NCBI GenBank assembly: GCA_016788705.1
Contig: JAEUSQ010000057.1
Coordinates: 24,564-88,563, forward strand
DNA: 64,000 bases
From: Bacteroidetes Order II. bacterium
GTDB taxonomy: Bacteria > Bacteroidota > Rhodothermia > Rhodothermales > UBA2364
Reading direction: 5' to 3'
Within the stretch, counting starts at the first letter, position 1, and each line of letters opens with the position of its first letter. Below the pieces are notes generated by a model. The model made no database searches, had not been told where the DNA came from, and saw nothing but the letters and a program-made list of their open reading frames with translations. Below are positions 55,964-64,000 of this stretch, in pieces. Both the position numbers and the translations under genes were made by a program.

Positions 55964-58654
55964 TTAAGAAGCGAGGCTGTTTTTTCGTTTTAGCAACATT
56001 CGTTTCAAGACGATATCCGCATCCGCGTTTTCTTGCAGTTTTTGGTAAACCGTTTCCATTTGTTGCTTGGCGGCCAAGCGATTTCCTTTTTTGAATAAAG
56101 CCCATGCTTCGATGGCTTCTAACTCTAAGGAAAGCATTGGCGGCGGCTGAATCTTGGGCATGGCTTCTTTGACTTGTGCGATGAGCGTTTCCGCTGCAAG
56201 GGTTTGGTTTTGATCAAAGCGAATCCAGGCGATTTTGAGCAAGGCACGAACATAACGTGGACTTGGCGGTTGCTGGTCTTGGGTGGCTTGAATCATTTTT
56301 TGGAAATACGACTCCGCTTCAGACAAACGATTGGATTCCCGTAGCACTTCTCCCAATAAATATTCGGTTCGTAAAAGATCAGGATGGTCGGGCAAGACTA
56401 CGTTTGTCAAACTGGCCAAGGCCTTTTTTCCCCATTGTTCGGCTTCGGCTAACTTGCCCTGATCTTGCAAAATAAAGGCGAGGTTATAATAGATGGATTG
56501 AAGGGTTTCCCCTCCAATTTGTTCGCCAAAGGGCAGGATTTTCTTGAGCAAGGCCACGGATTGTTCCAATTGTCCAAACTCGTATAACGTCGTAGCTTTA
56601 TTGATTTGGCTGGTAATGACCTCTTTATGGTGGGTTCCGAAAATCTTTTCAGAAATTTGAATAGATTGATCCAAAGCCAGCAATGCCTCTTCTTTTTTTC
56701 CCAAGTATTTTAAAGCAAGGCTCAAATTGTTATAAGCCGTCGAAACAAAGTGATGGCTTTCTTTTTTATTAAGTCTATATATTTCAATAACTTTTTCTAA
56801 TAAAACAACCGCCGTTTTATACTCTTCTTCATACCCTGCAATCGCGGCTTTTTGGCCTAATTGCTGGGCATACTCAAGGCTTTGTGCATTATAAACCTTT
56901 TCGGTTATCGAGTTGGCCTCGTCTAAGGCCGTTTTTGCTGCTTCTAACGCCCCCAGCTCCAGATGCAGCATATTTTTAATATTTAGAAGCTCTCGTCGTT
57001 TTTTTAGTATTTCTGGCGCTTCCGATGTAGCGAGCAAAAGCCCTTGATCTGCCGCCTTAATCCCATCTGTAAAAGCTTGCTTGAGCCAGTTTATTTTCGC
57101 AGTGTGTAGGAAGGTTTCGACTTGGAGGTAGGTGCTGGAGGCCGTTTGCTTGATTTCTTTTTGGGCAATTTGGTTCAAAGAGTCAGCAAGTTGTGTTTGG
57201 CTACGGCTAAACGCAATGCCCGAAAGTAGGTTAAAAATCCGTATGCGGACTTCTGGATGTGTTTTCGGCAAGTCGTTCAGATAAGTCAAACTATTTTGAA
57301 TCAATTGTTGGGTCGCTTTGAGGTCTTGCGGGGCAGGGTTTGGACTAAAAGGATCATAGCCAGCCAAGACTTGTTCTAAAAAAGCCAATACTTCGCCTGA
57401 TTTATTAGACTCATCCTTAATTTTTCCTGCTTGCCATAAGGTAAAAGCCAAACTACCCGAAAGGGTGACGAATAAAAGCCCCACAAGCAAAACTAATACC
57501 CGATTACGCGCCACAAACCGCGAAAGCCGATAAGACCATGTTTGTGGCTTGGCTAGAATGGGTTCACGCTTTAGCCAACGTTGCAAGTCTTCTGCCAAAG
57601 CTGCCACACTACCGTACCGCTGACTTGGTTCAAAAGACAGTGTTTTTAATACAATTGTATCTAAGTCTTTTGCTAGTTTAATCCCGCTTTTTTCGCCAAT
57701 AAGACTTGGTAGCGGGGGCTGTTCCTTAAAAACGGTTTCTAATTCCACCAGGTTCTTACCAGCTACCTGATACGGAAGTTGATCGGTTAATAGCTCATAT
57801 AACACAACCCCCAGCCCATAAACATCCGATAAAGCGGAAATAGGCTTTCCCCAGAGCTGTTCAGGACTGGCATAATTGGGGGTTAAAACATATTGAAAAG
57901 GCTGGGTTTGGGTATGTTCATCTGGTGCATTGGCGGTTTCTAACACTTTAGCAATCCCAAAATCCAGCATTTTGATTCGCTCATTCGGTAACACTAAAAT
58001 ATTACTAGGCTTAAGATCCCGATGCACCACCAAGTTGGTGTGTAAATACTGGAGTGCTTCGCAAATTTGCAAAATCCAGCCAATTTGTGTTGCAATGGTG
58101 GGGCGATGAGAGGCCGCATAAGTCCTCAAATCTTGCCCATTTACATACTCCATCACCAAAAAAGGAATCCCATTGGCACTAAGGCCTGCATCTATAAAGT
58201 TTGCAATAGAAGGATGTTGCAGGCGGGCCAATAGATGCTGTTCTTTTTCAAAACGTCTGGCCAGCCGAGGATTTAAAAAAGCATACCGCAGAATCTTAAT
58301 GGCGACTTTTTGCTCAAAATCATCGGTTCGTTGCGCTAGATACACCTCTCCCATCCCGCCTTCGCCAATTTTTTCCAACAAGACATATTGCCCCATTTGC
58401 TGCCCTTTAAGGTCGGCTAATGGCGTTAAAAACTGGTTTTGTTCCACAGGGGCTAAGGCTTCGTCTAAAGCGGCTTCATAAGCAGCATCCACCGATGCAA
58501 GTTTTTGAACCCATTCATATAAATGAGGCGATTCTTCTTTAACCTGTGCTAAATAGGCCCCCTTTTCTAGGTCAGGCAGGGCTTGTAGGTTTTCTAAGTG
58601 GGTGGATAGAACTTCCCATTCGGTGGTATCAAACTTGGGATATAGGGGTGTCAT
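55964..58654 (-). CDS. Transmembrane Ser/Thr protein kinase with C-terminal TPR repeats
   Basis: An 896-residue receptor-like kinase. An N-terminal stretch of about 88 residues precedes the PknB-type kinase domain (about 90-355): glycine loop KIGEGGMGEVYLA at 95-107, catalytic Lys120 in VAIK, HRDLKPSN at 211-218 and DFG at 231-233, so it should be active. One membrane segment (VLVLLVGLLFVTLSGSLAF, about 390-408) leads to an extracytoplasmic or cytoplasmic array of TPR repeats up to the end. The adjacent upstream gene, 14 bases away, is an ECF sigma factor, a known pairing in several phyla. Confidence 0.92.
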   Translation of the reverse strand: MTPLYPKFDTTEWEVLSTHLENLQALPDLEKGAYLAQVKEESPHLYEWVQKLASVDAAYEAALDEALAPVEQNQFLTPLADLKGQQMGQYVLLEKIGEGGMGEVYLAQRTDDFEQKVAIKILRYAFLNPRLARRFEKEQHLLARLQHPSIANFIDAGLSANGIPFLVMEYVNGQDLRTYAASHRPTIATQIGWILQICEALQYLHTNLVVHRDLKPSNILVLPNERIKMLDFGIAKVLETANAPDEHTQTQPFQYVLTPNYASPEQLWGKPISALSDVYGLGVVLYELLTDQLPYQVAGKNLVELETVFKEQPPLPSLIGEKSGIKLAKDLDTIVLKTLSFEPSQRYGSVAALAEDLQRWLKREPILAKPQTWSYRLSRFVARNRVLVLLVGLLFVTLSGSLAFTLWQAGKIKDESNKSGEVLAFLEQVLAGYDPFSPNPAPQDLKATQQLIQNSLTYLNDLPKTHPEVRIRIFNLLSGIAFSRSQTQLADSLNQIAQKEIKQTASSTYLQVETFLHTAKINWLKQAFTDGIKAADQGLLLATSEAPEILKKRRELLNIKNMLHLELGALEAAKTALDEANSITEKVYNAQSLEYAQQLGQKAAIAGYEEEYKTAVVLLEKVIEIYRLNKKESHHFVSTAYNNLSLALKYLGKKEEALLALDQSIQISEKIFGTHHKEVITSQINKATTLYEFGQLEQSVALLKKILPFGEQIGGETLQSIYYNLAFILQDQGKLAEAEQWGKKALASLTNVVLPDHPDLLRTEYLLGEVLRESNRLSEAESYFQKMIQATQDQQPPSPRYVRALLKIAWIRFDQNQTLAAETLIAQVKEAMPKIQPPPMLSLELEAIEAWALFKKGNRLAAKQQMETVYQKLQENADADIVLKRMLLKRKNSLAS

Positions 58655-58668
58655 AAGGCAGTTGCGTA

Positions 58669-59247
58669 TTAGGATTGTTCTTGTAAAACACTGGCCATTA
58701 AAGCCCGCGCGCCCACCCAGTCTCGAATGACGGTTCGAGTACTCACATGTTGAATTTTCGCAATTTCAGCTTCTTTTAAACCTGCATAAAATCGCAACAT
58801 CACGCCTTCCCATGCGCGTTGATTGGTTTGCGCCAAAATATCTAATGCGATGTCTAAAGCTGAAGTTTGATCTTGTATTTCTGGGTCAAAAATAGCTTCT
58901 GGCTCTGCTTCTTTTTCAGAAATCCGCACAAACCCTTTTCCACGTTTAAGGCTGTTTTTATTACGATGATAGACCGTAATCACATAGCGGCAGGCCTGAG
59001 CAACCGTAAGATAAAAATGTTTACGGTCTTTCCACACAACTTGTTTGCTGTCATAGAGGCTCGAAAAAGCCTCATTTAGGACCGCATAGGTATCATAAGT
59101 TGGGTGTAGTTCTGCTTGCTTAAGAGAGCGGACTTGTCGAGAAATTTGTAATAAGTTGGCATAGGCCTGTTCCATCAAAATAGACCAAGCATCGCTTTCG
59201 CCGTGATTGATTCGGTGGAGTAAGGCGGTTATTTCAGAATGAGACAT
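58669..59247 (-). CDS. ECF-like sigma factor (PF07638 type) linked to a Ser/Thr kinase
   Basis: The 192-residue protein (start 59247, MSHSEI) has sigma region 2 with LQISRQVRSLKQAELHPTYD, ending in the DRKHFYLTVAQACRYVITVY segment, and region 4 near VMLRFYAGLKEAEIAKIQHVSTRTVIRDW as the helix-turn-helix. This layout is typical of the ECF-like PF07638 group often paired with kinases. No anti-sigma gene is adjacent; the kinase may take its place. It lies 255 bases upstream of, and divergent from, the giant surface protein gene. Confidence 0.88.
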   Translation of the reverse strand: MSHSEITALLHRINHGESDAWSILMEQAYANLLQISRQVRSLKQAELHPTYDTYAVLNEAFSSLYDSKQVVWKDRKHFYLTVAQACRYVITVYHRNKNSLKRGKGFVRISEKEAEPEAIFDPEIQDQTSALDIALDILAQTNQRAWEGVMLRFYAGLKEAEIAKIQHVSTRTVIRDWVGARALMASVLQEQS

Positions 59248-59501
59248 ACAAGTAACTCTTAGAATGTAAACTTGGTAAGCTGAAATATAAAGATGTCGTT
59301 GAATAGAAAAATGGTTTGGGATAATTTTAAATAAGACACTTATAAACAATTACTTAGACAATTTATATAAATTATTGTCACATTTTTTTCATATTTACTA
59401 TGCATAAGGAAGGGATGGTTAAGGTGGATTTATAGGCACAATCATTGAAGACTTGACACAGTAAGGTGTTCCCTTTCCTCAACTTAACCAGACCTCCTTT
59501 T

Positions 59502-62500
59502 ATGAAGAATGCAAATAGAATTTCTGCTATAGGTTTTTTTGTATTTTGCCTAACTTGTTTATTTTTTCCTCTTTATACTTTTGCCGCGTCCCCCCATTCT
59601 TTACCCTTATCCAAACGCGCAGGAAGCCAAACGTTCTCGATGGACTTGCCCAATGCGGGACCATATGACCCTGCCGCAATGGTGGTGGTGCGCTATCGGT
59701 ATTCCTGTTCCAGTTTAACGACAGGTTGTGGCAATCTCACCATTAGTTCCGTGGTACCAACAGGCCTGACCTATATCAGCATGGCGGTTCCGGCTGGCTC
59801 AACGGGTTCTTATAACGCAGGGACCAGAACCGTTACCATGACCCGAAGCCCTTATACGGATGGTAACTCCGGCGATTTATTGGTGACGTTTCGGATTGAC
59901 CCCAGCGCAGCCGGGCAAACCCTCGTGGTTCCGGGCACGTCGGTCATTACAGACCCTATCAACCCTGCCAATGCTAGCTTGACGGCGAGTGTAACCATTA
60001 ACGTTAGTACCACTCCACCCACTCCGCAATACACGGTCACTAAAGTAAAACTACAGCCAACAGGTGCGCCTGCTGTCGGTGCTAATGTACAATACCAAAT
60101 TGCTTTGTCGGCCGACCAAATTAGTGGGAACGTGGACTTAACCAACCTCACGATTACCGATACTTTTCCCGCAGGTGCTACCGTAGTGAATGCAGATGGT
60201 GGTACGGTGAGTGGGAATACGATTACCTGGACTTTTCCAACAACCCATTTAATAAACTCTTGGGGGCGTGCGTACAGTCCTCTTACAGGAAGTTTTAGTG
60301 CTACGTATAAATACGATAGTTATGACGGACATCTCCTAACGGTTACCTTAAACTACCCCTCAAGCACGTTTAATACAGGCAGTAATGTAACCAATTCAGT
60401 TTGCTTTGTAGCCACATCGCCTGTATTTAATGAATGCGCGAATGTTTCTCACGGATTTGCGGCACCTGATCCGCAGTTAGTGCCGAGCAAGGAGACCATC
60501 AATAGCGAGGTTGTTGCAGGGAATCAGGCGATTTATCGGTTTGGGTTTAATGCTTTATATGGTAACGTCCCTGTAACCAATCCTGTTGTGGTTGAAGCCA
60601 TTCCTGTAGGTTTTGATTTAGCCAAATTCCAACGTTCAGGATGGAACTTTCCAGATACCAATGTGCGGGCGCGGATTGAATACTCAACTAACAATCAAGG
60701 AACATGGACAATTTTAGAAGATAATGTAGCGCCAACAGGTAAAGGGGATTTCCGCATCTTTAATCGTGGCACCGACTTTCCAACAGGCATAACCCATATC
60801 CGATGGACGTTTTATGACGATAATAATCCTGCCCTTCCAAACCAAATTCCGCGTGAGTTTGCTACACAAGATTACAATTTTGGCGATGCAAACTACGTGT
60901 ACTTAGATGTTCCAGCTGGTACGCCTACTGGAACATCAATTGTCAACTGTGTTACCGCTTCGGGGAGCAACATTAGCAATACACAAGGATGTGCAACCGT
61001 AACGGTCACAGATCCTAAACCCACTGTACGTACACGAAAAGATCAGTATCCTGCTACCGCCACGTCCATCAAACCAGGTGATGAAATAGAGTGGTCTATT
61101 ACGATCAGCAATACCGAACCTGCAATAGGCCCTGCTACAAATCCAACCATTATGGATTTATTGCCGCCCCAATTAGAGTTTGTTCGGTGGTCAAACTATA
61201 CACCAGGCAATTCGACGCTGCCTTCTCCTAACTTTGTAGCCCTTAACAACTATAACGGAACAGGCAGAACGTTGCTCCGCTGGACCTGGGCTAACACAGC
61301 ACCGAGTGGTTCGGTAGATATCAACGGCAATCCTGGGGTCGCAAACCCTGCCTCCATACCATTTGGGGGACTTCATTCTGCATCGGTAAGGATTATCACC
61401 CGTGTCAAGCCTGGCACAGCGGTTGGAACATACCGGAATGACAACTTTTTAACCGCCACCAATGCAACTGTCTATTGCCAATACAATTTTTACGCAACGG
61501 ATACCAATGACTTAGATGGAGATGGGAGTACGACAGATAGCATTTGCTCCAGCGAAAATACGCCAAACTTTAATGTGGTTGCTGCGGTGGTGATGGGAGC
61601 CGAGAAATGGATTCGAGGTCATGCTTCACTCCCCAATGTGGATGATCCTGCCAGCACGCCTGCCATTCCCGATGCCTTTTGCCCAACCTTAGATGGAACT
61701 TACACCCGTTTTCCCTGTGTTGCACGTACCGTTCCCGGTGGCACGTTTGATTACAAAATCAAGCTCATCAACTACGGCAACCTACCCTTGAAGAATTACG
61801 TCGCCTACGATGTATTTCCGTTCATGGGCGATACAGGTGTTTCCGAAATCCTTACTTCCCAAACCCGAAATACCGAATGGGTTCCTGTGATGACAAGCGC
61901 ACCAACCGCCGCCGATGCTTATACCGCATCTGTCCTTGCCTTACCCGGTGCAGAGATTGCTTATACTTTTTCCACGAATCCTTGCCGCCCCGAAATGTCT
62001 AATTCTTCCAATGAATCGGGATGGCAAACGGGATGTATCAACGACTGGACAACCACTGTCACAAACTGGAGCGCCGTCAAAGGGTTTCGACTAAAAGTAC
62101 CCTTTACCAATGCGCCACACTGGGAAGCAGGGAAAGAAATCATTCTGAACGTGCCCATGCAGGTTCCGGTCACGGCACCATTCGAAAAAATTGCATGGAA
62201 CTCCATTGCCCACCGTTCCACCAATGCAGGCGTTGATCCCTCGGTCACCACAACGCGTTTAGACACCGCCGAACCGCGCAAAGTGGGCATTGCCATTCCA
62301 ACCGGCGCTTTGATTCCGGGTTATCGTCTGGGAAACTTGGTGTGGATGGATACCAATCAGGATGGCATGGCGGATAACGGCGAAATGGGGATTGAAGGCG
62401 TTTTAGTAGAGCTGTACAACAGTGCGAATACGTTGTTAGCCTCCACGAATACCGATGCAAACGGCAAATACGTCTTCACCGCATTGGACGCAGGCGATTA

Positions 62501-63998
62501 TTATGTCAAAATTCCGTCCAACCAATCTTCGGCACTGAATCCGTCGGCACTGACAGGCAAAACGTCCTCGACGGCTGGTGAAGAAGCCGATCCAGATTCA
62601 GATGGAGACAATAACGAGAACGGTACGATTGTGGATGGAACGGGCGTGCGTTCGGCATTGGTCACCTTAGGTGAAGGCACGGGCAGTGCCGAACCAACCA
62701 ACGAAGTAGATCGAAAAGGCAGTGCCACCGATGACGACAACGATGCCTTTGCCGATAATCGTTCTAATCTTTCGGTGGACTTTGGGTTTATTGCAGCAGC
62801 AACGTGTTCCATCAATGCCCCAACCGTCACCCCAACCTGTAATAACAATGGCACGCCGAGCAATCCGGCAGATGACACCTTTAGTTACGCCATCACCGTA
62901 ACCGGATCCAATACAGGCAGTACTTACAACCTTAGTGGAGATGATACCCGCACAGGACTGGCTTACAATACCGCTCAAGGCCCTTATGGCAGTTTCCCCA
63001 TCTCTGGTGGAAATAAAACGATTACCATTACGGATGGAACAACGAGTTCTTGTACCAATGGCCCTGTAACCATTACTGCACCGCCCACCTGTTCCAGCTT
63101 AACCGTCGGTTCGTTGCAAGTCAGTAAGGTTGTGACAGGTGCGCCTGGGGGCTTTGTAAGTCCAACCTATTCAATTGTGGTGGACTGTTCTGATAATGCG
63201 TTTGACCAAACCCTAACCCTCGCAAATGGGGCGAGCCAAACCATCCTCAATATCCCCGCAGGTACAACCTGTACCGTTACGGAACCCACCCAGCCCGCAC
63301 CACCCTCAGGATACACCTATGGCGCGGCGGTGATTAGCCCAAGTGGCGCACAACCCATTACCGCAGGCAGTACCGTGACGGTGACCGTTACGAATCCATT
63401 GACGGCAAACCCCGTTTGTGCCATCAATACACCGGTGGTCGTGCCCACTTGTAACAACAATGGCACACCGAGCGACCCTGCGGATGACACGTTTACCTTT
63501 ACCATCAGTGCAACCGGATCGAATACAGGAGCAACCTACAAGGTGGACAAAACCGCACCCGCACCGACGGCTACGGTCTTTGCCAGCGTCAATTATGGCG
63601 TAACAAGTGCGTCAAGCGCCGCTTTCCCGATCTCCGGCGGGAATCTTACGCTTACGCTGACGGACAACACAACCGCAACGTGTACCAACACGCCCGTCAC
63701 CGTCACAGCGCCGCCAACCTGCTCCAACGTAGCACCACAAGCCGATCTTGAACTAACCAAAACCGCCAGTAGTCCGGTTGTTCGTCCGGGAGATACCCTT
63801 ACGTTTACGCTCACTTTGGTGAACAAAGGCCCTGGAACGGCGAATGGGGTAGTCGTCCGAGATATGCTTCCAGCAAGCCTGAACTTTGTCAGTGCGACCA
63901 CTGCCACTGGTTCTTACGACAATGCCTCTGGCCTCTGGTCGCTCGGCAATATCGCCCCGGGAACCTATACCCTGACCATTAATGTGATGGTGAACTAA
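59502..63998 (+). CDS. Large secreted surface protein with DUF11 and SdrD_B-like domains
   Basis: A 1,498-residue protein with a signal peptide (GFFVFCLTCLFFPLYTFAAS, start 59502). Several DUF11-like Ig modules fill residues 30-930. Near 938-1010 an SdrD_B domain reads YRLGNLVWMDTNQDGMADNG with GKYVFTALDAGDYYVKIPS. Two Cys-rich repeats of about 100 residues follow at 1102-1203 and 1306-1410 (both start PTCNNNGTPS within 13 residues), separated by a SpaA-like module (LQVSKVVTGAPGGF). The last module, a DUF11 domain from about 1413, is cut by a TAA before its final strands, so the true protein may continue past a frameshift. No sorting signal is seen. Probably an adhesin or surface filament. 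Confidence 0.85.
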   Translation: MKNANRISAIGFFVFCLTCLFFPLYTFAASPHSLPLSKRAGSQTFSMDLPNAGPYDPAAMVVVRYRYSCSSLTTGCGNLTISSVVPTGLTYISMAVPAGSTGSYNAGTRTVTMTRSPYTDGNSGDLLVTFRIDPSAAGQTLVVPGTSVITDPINPANASLTASVTINVSTTPPTPQYTVTKVKLQPTGAPAVGANVQYQIALSADQISGNVDLTNLTITDTFPAGATVVNADGGTVSGNTITWTFPTTHLINSWGRAYSPLTGSFSATYKYDSYDGHLLTVTLNYPSSTFNTGSNVTNSVCFVATSPVFNECANVSHGFAAPDPQLVPSKETINSEVVAGNQAIYRFGFNALYGNVPVTNPVVVEAIPVGFDLAKFQRSGWNFPDTNVRARIEYSTNNQGTWTILEDNVAPTGKGDFRIFNRGTDFPTGITHIRWTFYDDNNPALPNQIPREFATQDYNFGDANYVYLDVPAGTPTGTSIVNCVTASGSNISNTQGCATVTVTDPKPTVRTRKDQYPATATSIKPGDEIEWSITISNTEPAIGPATNPTIMDLLPPQLEFVRWSNYTPGNSTLPSPNFVALNNYNGTGRTLLRWTWANTAPSGSVDINGNPGVANPASIPFGGLHSASVRIITRVKPGTAVGTYRNDNFLTATNATVYCQYNFYATDTNDLDGDGSTTDSICSSENTPNFNVVAAVVMGAEKWIRGHASLPNVDDPASTPAIPDAFCPTLDGTYTRFPCVARTVPGGTFDYKIKLINYGNLPLKNYVAYDVFPFMGDTGVSEILTSQTRNTEWVPVMTSAPTAADAYTASVLALPGAEIAYTFSTNPCRPEMSNSSNESGWQTGCINDWTTTVTNWSAVKGFRLKVPFTNAPHWEAGKEIILNVPMQVPVTAPFEKIAWNSIAHRSTNAGVDPSVTTTRLDTAEPRKVGIAIPTGALIPGYRLGNLVWMDTNQDGMADNGEMGIEGVLVELYNSANTLLASTNTDANGKYVFTALDAGDYYVKIPSNQSSALNPSALTGKTSSTAGEEADPDSDGDNNENGTIVDGTGVRSALVTLGEGTGSAEPTNEVDRKGSATDDDNDAFADNRSNLSVDFGFIAAATCSINAPTVTPTCNNNGTPSNPADDTFSYAITVTGSNTGSTYNLSGDDTRTGLAYNTAQGPYGSFPISGGNKTITITDGTTSSCTNGPVTITAPPTCSSLTVGSLQVSKVVTGAPGGFVSPTYSIVVDCSDNAFDQTLTLANGASQTILNIPAGTTCTVTEPTQPAPPSGYTYGAAVISPSGAQPITAGSTVTVTVTNPLTANPVCAINTPVVVPTCNNNGTPSDPADDTFTFTISATGSNTGATYKVDKTAPAPTATVFASVNYGVTSASSAAFPISGGNLTLTLTDNTTATCTNTPVTVTAPPTCSNVAPQADLELTKTASSPVVRPGDTLTFTLTLVNKGPGTANGVVVRDMLPASLNFVSATTATGSYDNASGLWSLGNIAPGTYTLTINVMVN
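62805..63730 (+). repeat. Two Cys-rich repeat modules in the surface protein
   Basis: Segments 62805-63110 and 63417-63730 encode modules that share the order CxINxPxVxPTCNNNGTPS, PADDTFxxxIxxTGSNTG, FPISGGN and ending in TxPPTCS. Only parts of the DNA are identical, so the duplication is not very recent. Confidence 0.75.
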
Positions 63999-64000
63999 AA

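Overview
The window reads as chromosomal DNA of a Gram-negative bacterium of the Bacteroidota/Rhodothermota group. This assignment is inferred from gene content: menaquinone biosynthesis (menA, menC), a DPP-IV-type S9 peptidase, many type II lipoprotein signals, a phosphotransferase-RapZ C-terminal fusion, an ECF sigma factor paired with a Ser/Thr kinase-TPR protein, and one near-perfect Bacteroidota-type promoter (TTTG-N20-TAnnTTTG). Most of the window has medium GC; two inserts (about 15.6-21.6 kb and 33.9-35.9 kb) are clearly AT-richer and carry different kinds of genes.

Layout. 1-9.9 kb, minus strand: partial purL; a division/translation group pheS-pheT-coiled-coil ORF-zapA; then bstA-like DinB, RNase T2 and an orphan hydantoinase-A-type protein. 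10.1-15.5 kb, mostly plus: an AAA+ ATPase of unknown role, a small Phd-like AT-hook protein facing it, a GH127 lipoprotein and a VKOR protein. 15.6-21.6 kb: a decaying AT-rich accessory island with an SDR, a DUF1572 protein, a WG-repeat gene broken by one stop codon, an IS remnant with 12-bp inverted repeats, a frameshifted TauE/SafE transporter, an intact acetolactate-decarboxylase-like lipoprotein, and pseudogenes of a DsrE protein and an MFS transporter. 21.7-38.8 kb, mostly minus: acnA, a VTT-domain membrane protein, DPP-IV, the kinase-RapZ fusion, a CAU-anticodon tRNA that looks like tRNA-Ile2, menC-menA-unknown-thiL, the inserted plus-strand arsR-SRPBCC-doxX-ydeI operon, and a CDF transporter overlapping a CASTOR/POLLUX-like channel. 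38.9-50.1 kb: YARHG lipoprotein, DUF2306 protein, FAD oxidoreductase, frameshifted mqo, a GHL10 lipoprotein, tilS, a WD40 lipoprotein and miaB. 50.2-55.3 kb: trpS, a CaCA antiporter, SRP RNA, a flippase and wecB. 55.6-64 kb: a small membrane protein, a kinase-TPR protein with its ECF sigma factor and, divergently, a 1,498-residue DUF11/SdrD-like surface protein whose reading frame stops at the window edge.

How genes work together. acnA and mqo are TCA-cycle enzymes and menA/menC supply the quinone that Mqo reduces. tilS makes the lysidine that the CAU tRNA-Ile needs, and that tRNA appears to be encoded 15 kb away. The flippase and wecB form a surface-polysaccharide pair. The ECF sigma factor and the kinase are a probable signalling pair, and the divergent surface protein is a possible target. 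No CRISPR array, prophage, retron or clear defence island was seen. The items most worth follow-up are the AAA+ ATPase, the Phd-like AT-hook protein with a palindrome upstream, the sigma/kinase/adhesin locus and the decaying island. None of these can be called a new system from sequence alone.
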